Source: Bacteroidota bacterium
GTDB taxonomy: Bacteria; Bacteroidota; Bacteroidia; 2-12-FULL-35-15
Assembly (NCBI GenBank): GCA_025963725.1
Contig: JAOQAE010000005.1
Span: forward strand, 62,001 to 126,000
Length of the DNA: 64,000 nucleotides
Direction of reading: 5' to 3'
Of this stretch, positions 23,629 to 33,100 are shown piece by piece (positions within the stretch are counted from its first letter, which is position 1; every line of letters starts with the position of its first letter). A program made the translations under genes and the position numbers. Under the pieces are notes generated by a model. The model was not told where the DNA came from, did no database searches, and saw only the letters and a list, made by a program, of their open reading frames with translations.

Positions 23629-24102
23629 TTACTCCTTTAAAGTGTATTTTTTATGATCTTGAACCAATTCTATACTATTAAATTTTTTAATCGCATAAAA
23701 TTTACCCGCTTCCATTATTTGCGTACTTATTGTTCGCTTTTTTTTGAATACTCTTTCATAAATACCATCTGATGGTAAAGAATCACTTGAATTGTTTTCC
23801 GAATCAAGAGAAGTAAACAAAATCGTGTCATTTTTCAAATGATACTTACCCCCAAAAACATATAATGCCGTGTCTTTCTTTACAATCCTCTCATTAATCC
23901 AAATAAAAGAATCATGATTAAAAAACATAATTCTGTCCTTTTCAGGATTTTCTTCATTACAAAATATTGAATCTTTTACCGAGAGACTATCTATTGACTT
24001 GAAACCGTTCTTATCCCCTTGTTCGTTTGAACATGAGAAAATCAACAAAAAACATAATAAAAAAACACTTGTTTTTAGAATACGACTTTTAAATTGCAGC
24101 AT
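23629..24102 (-). CDS. Lipoprotein, probable immunity protein for the giant Rhs toxin
   Basis: A 157-residue lipoprotein: a signal peptide ending FLLIFSCSNEQG (lipobox Cys about 24) and a mature part of about 130 residues with strand-like segments (FFNHDSFIWINERIVKKDTA, YVFGGKYHLKNDTILFTS). It starts 24 bases after the stop of the giant Rhs gene and shares its AT-rich 3' composition, the position where Rhs immunity genes are found. A lipid anchor means the protein faces the periplasm, implying that the cognate toxin acts in the envelope or is neutralised there. No family name can be given. Confidence 0.65.
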   Translation of the reverse strand: MLQFKSRILKTSVFLLCFLLIFSCSNEQGDKNGFKSIDSLSVKDSIFCNEENPEKDRIMFFNHDSFIWINERIVKKDTALYVFGGKYHLKNDTILFTSLDSENNSSDSLPSDGIYERVFKKKRTISTQIMEAGKFYAIKKFNSIELVQDHKKYTLKE

Positions 24103-24126
24103 AAAATAATATTTATTAAAATTTAT

Positions 24127-27100
24127 TTAGGTTTTAGGTTTCTCACCCGTTTCGACGACTACGGGTCTACACTGTAATCTCGGTTCGTTACCAATATCGC
24201 CTGAATATTTATTACCACCGTCTTCAATAACTTTATCAACTGGAACCATTTTTCGAATAATAACTTCATCATAACCTTGTTTTTGATAATTAGCTCTCAC
24301 AGCTTTAAAATAATCTTTTAAATCCGGAGCATATATAAACTCTTTTTGAAGTTCTTTGTCTACTTCTATATCAAGAATAATATATTTTATCATTTCAGGT
24401 TTTTCTTGTTCTGCCTCTGGTTCAACCGCTTTTTCTTGCTCCTTTTTCTTTTCAAGTGGTGGCACTAAAAGGTCATCTTTTGAACCGCCTATCGTATAAC
24501 TATAAAACTTTTCATTTTTTGTTTTTCTGTCTTTATTTGATATATCAGCCACTAATATACTGTTTATTAAAGGTTTTGAATGTACCTGAAATACTCTTTT
24601 TTCATTAGCAGCATTTGGCCCTTTAAATTGGCTCGAAATTCCATCTTTATAATGAATCCGCAATTTCACTGGATCGTTCGGGTCGTTTGCTATTAGTTTT
24701 TTTGTATCCTCCTTATTATAAGCAATTTTCATATATTGTTTACCTTCCTTTTCATAAAAGGTAACATCCTCTAATCCATCTAAATCAATATAAACTATTG
24801 GTTTATTTCCAGCAAACTGATAAGGTGTATAATAAGCAAATTTGTTTGATAAAGGATCTACAGATAAAAATTTGCCTAACCGAGCATCATAAACTCTAAA
24901 ACCATAATCGTATTGAGCTCCATCCCCCTTTACCTCATCATCTTTCTCCTTCCCGTTAAACCCATACCTGTACGAACTACTCGTAAACCCTCTTCCACTT
25001 AATGGCGCCCCAAACGGGCTATAATCACTTGCACTTGCCAGATCTGCCACATAATAATCAACGGTGCCATCGCTGTTGGTGTCTAAGGCAATCTTCCGGT
25101 CGTAAGCTACATTTAATACATTTCCAAGGTGGTTGCTCAATTCATACTGCCGTTTATTCAGTGTATCGTATGCAAATTCATCTGTTGTATCTGCACCGAT
25201 CATTTCCTTGTTTGGGCTTACCATTCCAAGGCGGGAGCTGCCATACAGGTGTTGTTCCAATAATTTAAAGCTCAAAGAACTATCTGCACCGGTCTGGTCG
25301 TAGGTGCTCATCACATTGCCCTGGACGTCTCTTACGTAATACGTACTCCTCTCCCAGCTTCCTGCACTGCTCAGCACATGCTTGGCAATTCTGTTACCAC
25401 CGGCATCATAATCAAATTTAAGATTTTTCTTTGAACTGCCGCTTGTCCGTTTTATTTCTTTTATTTTTCCATACACTGTCCATTTGATCGTATCTATTTC
25501 CTCGATGCCATCGTGAACAAGGTTGCCGATCTCATCGTAGCGGTAATTGTTTACACTGTTCATTGTGCTAAGTGTAGGATCAAAGCTTCCCTGGTCTTCA
25601 AGGTCATCCGGCTGATCCCCGGGATTACCACTGTCATTCACATGATACAGCCTGTTTTGCAGCAGCTTGCCGCTTACATCACGACTGTATTGGTATTCGA
25701 GCATGTCAAACGGGTTCTCGTTATCATCCATCCGGCTTTGTGTAAGTATGTTTCCATTCGCATCATACGTGAATATATTCCGGTACTTCTTATTGCTGCC
25801 TGAGCTCTGCCAGAGGTTATTCGCCAGGTCTATATTATCCACTCCCCGCGATTCCGTCAGCCTGTTCAGCTGGTCGTACTTATAGGGGCTTAACAATGCC
25901 TTGGGCACCTGCGGGGATATTAAGCCCGCCACGGTTGTATCGCGTGCTATTATCGTGGTTCCCATCAGGCTGATGTTACCATTGTAAAGGTCATGCGTGT
26001 ACCCCATTTCAGAAGAGCCTGCCGTCTGCGCCTCAAACCTGTTCGTTACACTGCTCCATTTCAGCCTGTCGATCGCCTTGTAATCGCCGGCGTAGTAATT
26101 CAGCGTATAGCCCATCGCATCTTCTGCAAAATACTGGTTAACATTGCTTGTATCATTCAATCCGTCCTGCCCCATGTCGCGGGACGATTTTAAAGTATTG
26201 CTGTTCACGCCTTTGATCCAGCCCTGCAATGTATATGCATAATCCATTCCCTGCACCTGGTTCTTTCCGTACTCCACCCTTGCCAATGGCCCGTGCGCAT
26301 AGTAAAAATATTTGGCATCGGTCTGGTAAATGATGTCATCGGTGCTGGTCTCCACTTTGGTGATGCGGTTGTCGGCATCGTAGCTGTACTGGTGGATGAA
26401 CAAGTCCGGTGCATCGGGCTGGTAAATGACCTTGTTCACTTTTCCACTGATCAGATCGTATTCATAATCGATCCTTTTGTATCGCTGAGAAGAAGGGATC
26501 AGTTCAGGATTATCCTGCACCAGCGTGTTCACATTTCCATGAATGTCATACGTGTAATGTGTTCCGTGCTGGTATGTTGAATCCACTCCGTCATACACAT
26601 CTTCGTATGTTACATCGCTTACGCGCTTGCGTAAATTATCCTGCGTCATCGGCATGCCCGTGAATGATACCGTATCGTAATACGTTCGTGTTACTTCCTT
26701 TCTTGCGCCGCTTCCGGCAAGCCAGCTGCTCAGGCTGTCGTCATTAATGGTATTCACATTGAAGCTGCCGTTCACATAGCTGCCGAAGATCTCCCTGAAT
26801 AACGTTCCGCTGCTGTTCTCGCTCTTCTCTCCTACCTCCTGGATCCTTCCCAGTTCATCGTACGTGGTATAGCTGAATGTTTTCGGAACTTTATTGTATT
26901 GCTTGCTGTTCTGCGACAGCACCATTCTTCCTAATTTGTCATAGAAGAACCGCGTTGAATAATAATTGCTGTTGTCATCTATCAGCATTGCATATTTTGG
27001 ATTGGCCGGGAAGCTATTGTAAAGCCCGCCGATAAAAGCATGGTGGCGGTCTATAAAATCGATCGTTCGCAAATCAATAGTGGTTTTGGTGCCGGAATTG

Positions 27101-30100
27101 AAAATTCCGAAAGGGTCGCTTAAGTGCAGCGTATCCCATGCAATGCCGCCGGTGGTGGTGCCGATACCGTCTTCAATATTTGCGGACAGGCTGCATTTCA
27201 GGGCTACTCCGCCGGTACCTACAATATAGCCGGTGCGGTCGTCGAGGAAGAACATATCGCCAAGGCCTCTTGTGGTCAGGCTGGTGAACAACCCGGTGTA
27301 ACTCATCTGATCCGTTAAGCTGGCGCCCACGCCGTAATAAATGCGCGCCTGTGTGCCGGAGATCAGGTAGCCGTTACCAGGAAAAACCTTTACCGCCCCA
27401 AAATTATAATTGCCCGATGTTGGCGCAGGCGCGGTTACAAGGTGTGTTACGGTGTATGTGCTGCCGCTCGGCACCACTGAAAAAATAGCTCGTTGCGCGC
27501 CACCAATGATCCCGTAGCCGCTTTGGTTAAAATCAATGCAAACAAGCGCAACCGAAGGGCCTGTGGATACCGTTACGGCAGCAGGTGCCGCTGTTCCGTT
27601 GATCACCGCAAAATATTTGGCGGCGCCAAGCAAAATGGCCTGCTCCGGCTTCGGCGAATAAATGTTCTGCATCACCGTGGCAGGCGATGAAGGAACGATG
27701 ATACTCCAGGTAGCACCGCCATCGGTTGTATGCCGGATGTCGTTCCTCGAGCTCAGGATATATCCGTTGTTCGCATCGGCAAAGCTGATCCCCAGCAGGG
27801 AAGAAAGGAAGAGCTCATTCACACGCGCCGAATTGCTGTTCAGGCATTGGTACATCGCCGAGCCGTCTCCTCCCGCAAATACCACGGGCAGTGATGATGC
27901 ACGCATCGCCAGCGCATGGAAAGCGCCCGTCATTGCACGCACAGTCACGTTTGAATAAGCAGCGGAAGTGATGTCCGGCACATGGATCAGCTGGCCATCC
28001 GCAGTGCCGATATAAGCGTTGCTGTCGCTCAGCACCAGTTCATTTAAATTTTCTGTGGTGCCGAGGTACGTTTCCGTAAGGCTGATGTGGAGCGAATCGG
28101 TAACAGACTGCACATACAATTTTCCACCATCCCCGGTGATCGCGCCGTAAGCGCCGTTATTATCCATGGCAATGGCATTCAGGCTCACCGCATTTCCGCT
28201 GCTGAGCATCCGCCATTCGGTGCCGTTATTGGTGTTCCATACGGCGCCGTCAATCCCTACTGCGTACAGCTCATTGCTTGTTTTTACTGCAATGTCGTTG
28301 AGCGAAGCAGGCAGTACCGTATATCTGCGGTTCACATAGCCTGTTGTGGTGCTTGCCGGGTTGCTCTTGTATTTCAAAGCTCCCTTTGTTCCTGCCAGCA
28401 CCAGGTAACCTGCTGTGGAATCCACCGCTATGGAAACAATGTCCTTCTGCTGCGCAGTGGTGGTATCCATGTAGGCAAAGGTGGCAGCGCTTCCTGTAAC
28501 GGTTCCCCGGAAGGCGCGCTTGCTGATGGTATCGAAGGCATAGAACTGTGTGCTGCTATGCGTGTTCATGGTGATGTCGCTGAAGAAATAGCTGCTGATG
28601 GTGCTGCCGGAAAGGTCCTTCACGGCAGACAGGCTGAAGCTGAACACATCGGCTGCATCCTTGTACATGGAATACAGCTTTCCATTCTGCGTCAACAGCA
28701 CGCCTTTCAGCTGTGTGCCGCTGCTGTCCTTCACCAGTACTTTCTTAAAGCTGCCATCACCGCCGGAAACGCCCAGGGAAGTTGTTTTTACTTTCGTCCA
28801 GGTGGTTCCGCCCGTGCTTCCGTTCTGCGTGTAATAAATGGTATCGTTGTTCCCCACCGCTACCAGCTGCGGACTTGCTCCATACAGCACACCATCGGTA
28901 TACTGAAGGTCGTTCACATGCGACGGCTTCTGTAACTTAATAATGCCGAAAGGCGAAACGGTAAGGATCACTTTTGCAAGCAGCCCGTTCTCGCCGCTGG
29001 CCAATGCTTTTCCATATTCATATTCCTGCAGCGATGTATAATAATCGCCGGGCCTGCTCAGGAGCTCCCAGTGATTTCCCGCATCTTCCGTTTTCCAGAT
29101 CTGTCCTTTGTTAGCGCTGCTGTCGATAATGGCAACCCCGTAATTGATGTCTTTAAAATACACATCGCGGAACGGCTTGCTGATGCCTGTGGTTACCACA
29201 TAAAAGCCGATGCTTGAAACCGATGGCGACCTCAGGAAGGTTCCGTCCTCACCCACCGCAACAGCAGCAGGCGATGCCCCGTTCATGAAATGCACCTTCG
29301 CGAGATCGCCTGCGCGCTTCGCCGTAACTGCCGTCCAGCTGGAGCCGGTAGTGCTGTAATAGATGCCGCCGCGGCCCGCATTTTTGGTAGTAATGTAATA
29401 CTTGCTGCCATCGTACACCATGCCTGTGATGGTATCGCCCGCTGCAAGGCTGCTGGTTGTTGCGGCAGTGTATGTTGTTCCGCCATTGCTGGTATAATAG
29501 ATCCCGGCATAGCTTGCGCTCTTCACTCCCGCCACAACGCCGTTGCTGGCTGAAGAAAAGCAAACTGCATACAGGTCCTGCGGATACGTTCCGTAAAGGT
29601 TCTTCGCATCCCAGTTGGCCCCGCCATCGCTTGTTTTCAGGATCACGCCTTTGCTTCCCACCGCAAATGCAGTGCTGCTGTCCACAAAGAACACATCGTT
29701 CAGATCAGCCGCCACGGTATTGTTCATCTTTGTCCAGTTGTTCCCTCCGTTCGTGCTCATGTACATGATGCTGCGGGTATTGCCGCCGCCCAGGTCGATG
29801 AATCCGCTGGTGTACCCGCGGTTGGCATTCACAAACTGTGTGCGCGTGATCTTCAATCTGCTGTCGAGCCCGTTCGGCAAGGCAAAGTCGATCAGGCTCA
29901 GCTTATCGTGATCCGGCATGTCCTGGTAAACCAGCTGGTTCAGGCTGTTGTATTCATAGTTGGTGGCCATCCTGTGATTGGTGAAAACGGTCTGGCGGCC
30001 CAGCTCCCTGTCGCTGATGATCTGCTGCTCCAGCGCATCTGCCGTAGCGTCGATATCAAGCAGCTCCACCCCTTCCGGCGGAATGGTCTTCACAAGGTTC

Positions 30101-33100
30101 CCGGCCTGGTCATAATAATACAGGGTGAAATGGTATTCCTTGTCGGTATAGGTGTACGTAAAATTTTCGAGCGCAGCCATGCAATGCTCCGTATAGAGCG
30201 AGGCAATTTGCGTGGTCATGCTGTCCTTGTACTGCTGGTAATCATTCTGCGCATTGAGCGCCGCTATGTTAAGCATCTGCTGCACACAGGGGTTCGGGCT
30301 GTAGGTGGCTGCCGGGAAAACAAGGGCTGTATCCGGCGCGGCAGGCACACAAGGGGCGGTAGCGCAGTTGTTGTCCATCCGCGTGATCGCATACGCTGTA
30401 GCCGAATCGGGATTGTAGCCATTCATGATCGCAGTGAGCGTAGCTATGTACTTAGCGCCGCAGTTGCAGTAACGGGCTGCAAAATCCACGGAGGTGATGG
30501 AAGTGTCGAGCGCCGGGTAATGCAGCGAAGGATGCGCCTGGAGATACGCGTTATAGCTCCTGTTGGTAGTGGCATATTTTCCATACAAGGCCTTGCAGGC
30601 ATTGTCGCTTCCAAGCGGCACGCTGTGCGTGCATCCGGGGAAATGATCAATATCGCCCGGTTTGGGGCGGGTGGAGCCTGTAGGCAGCGCAATATAATAC
30701 AGCAGGGTATCCACGTAATTGCAATTGCAGTAGCCGCCTTTTATATACTGGCTGAGGGTTGGATAAATGTTCACATCCAGCGTATCGCTGTGCTCGGCAG
30801 CATACACGGAGCTGTTATAATTCACAAGCGCAGTTAAAAGAACATTGTATGCCGAGTCGCAGGCTGTTGTATCGATGCCGACAAGCGTACCTGTGCTGCT
30901 CCATCCGTCATAAATATCCGGGATGCTCACCACGGAGCTGTCCATCGGCGGCGGCGTTACCATAGTTGAATCGCAATGATTGCAGTTCTTTATCGGCCAG
31001 CAGGAGGTTCCGTGCACTGTGTCGCTCATAACCGTTCCGGCAGAATCGTACGTTCCGATAAAATAGAAATCATGGAAGTTGCCCTGCTCATCCATCGGCG
31101 GAACACCGGTAAGGTCGGTCACCGCGATGAGATCGGCAAAATTAAGGGCAACGGCGTTTGTATCGTGCACACTGTGATAGATCTCGAAGCTGCAGGCGCC
31201 ATCGGTATCAAAGCGCAGCGTGTCGTAATTGTTCAGCGCAGTGGTATCGTACAGGTAGGTGCTGGAAGTGGAAGTTACAGTGGAAGGCAGGTAGCCTTTC
31301 AGCAGCCAGCTGAAATTCACCTGCGTGAACAGGTTCACATTTCCGCTAAGGGTATCCTGCACAAGGAATTCGCCGATGAGCTTTTCGAGGTCTTTCCGCA
31401 CCTGGTGCTCCGTGGTGCTGCACTCGGGCGCATCCGCAAAGCCGCAATCGCCCATGCTGATGCCGGTGCTGCCTGTTCCTGTCACCAGTTCCATTTTACC
31501 TTCCATCACGGCAACCTTTACTCCCGTTGAGTCGAGGATGTCGACCCTGAACAGATTGTTGTAATTGCTGCGCATATTGCTCAAGGCGACAAACTGCCCC
31601 GCCGTTATCGCAGGAGTAATGGAAAGCCTGGTCATTCGCAGCTTCGTGCCGCTGTTCGTACTGTCGTACAGCTCGTAGGTTTTCGGCCCGGAGGTATATT
31701 TCCACATCAGTGTGCTGTTGGGCGTGCCGAGCATATTTTTAATCGTTGCGCTAACAAAAGGCGCCGTGAGCGTATCCCTGCTGATGTTGTAAGCAGTGGT
31801 CGTCTGCCACTTCCCTTCTACCAGGAGTATGCTCATGAGGTTCGACAGGTCCACGGCGAACTGGTTGGCAGTACACTGCGGCTCAAAATTACAGTCTTTG
31901 ATGTTCATGCGCGTGCTGCCGGTAATGTTCGAGGTGAACGTAATGCCGCCGGAAACATACACTGCCGCCGCATCAAAATAATACCTTCCGGCAGTTACAT
32001 GGTCGTAGGTCAGGTTCTGGATCCCCACAACCTGCCCGAAATTACTGATAGGTGTACCGCCGATGTTCAGCGTCATAGTATCGGCATAAGCGCCGGTAAG
32101 CGGATCTTTGATCACAGCGGTAAGCACATTGCTGCTCACAGAAATAAAGTCCCATTGGTAGTTCACGGGAACCGAAGGCGTAGTGCCGCCATTCAGCAGC
32201 GTATACATATCGGGGCCGAAAGCGGGAATGGTATTCAGGCTTACAAGGCTTGCAGATTGCAGCAGGCTGTCCTGTGCCATGGAGCTTAAAAAGTTCTGAA
32301 CCAAAAATGCCATCGGGCACTGGCCCGTAGCCTGGTATACCATATAAGGGACATTTACATTGGAAGCGGTAAGCCCCATGCCTTCGGGTGTGGTAAAGCG
32401 CTTTTGCGAATGCGCGTAAAGTCCGTAAGTGTAAATGCTGCAGGGCTGCTTTTTGTTATACGCAGGCGATGCCGGTGTAAACGGATGAAGCGTAGGCGCG
32501 GTCATTCCCGAGCCTGCCATAAAATAAGAGCTGGTCATGCAGGCGTTGCAGCCGCCGTACCAGTCGTTCATGCTCCAGTTGTAATAGCGCGCATAAAAAT
32601 CCATCCGTAAAAACTGGATCTTTCTTTTTTCCGACAGGTAAAACGATTTTAAAAGCCCCCATTCACGGTCGCGCACACTGTCGTTCTTAAAAACATAATT
32701 AGGCGTAAGGCTGGTGAACATATCCGTTCCGAAGGCCAGGCAGGTGCCGGTAGGCACGCCGGTGTAATTACCGCCGCAGCGCGCATCGGTTGCCGCGATC
32801 TCCAGCATGGAATATCCCACGCTGTTGATGATCGCATAAAGCGCCGAGTTGAAGCCCATCAGGTTCTTCATGGCGCTTTGTGCATAGCTCATATAGCCGC
32901 CGCCGGGCTTGTTGAAGGAGATCGAGTAGCTGCTGTTGGTGAAGAAAGGATCGTACAGGTGGCTGCTGCTTTGCGTGAGCAGGTCGGTGAGCTTATCATC
33001 CGGGCTCACCGAGGTGCTCGCGTAAGTAGGTTTTATAAAGCCGCGGCTTACCGCTTCTGCGAAGGTTTCCGTTGAAATAAGCAGGCTGTCGAAATGTTCC

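Noticed and set aside
29908-30837. A 309-codon plus-strand frame (and a 282-codon one at 28087-28935)
   Set aside because: Both lie antisense to the giant Rhs gene, have low-complexity Arg/His/Gly-rich composition and no start signals.
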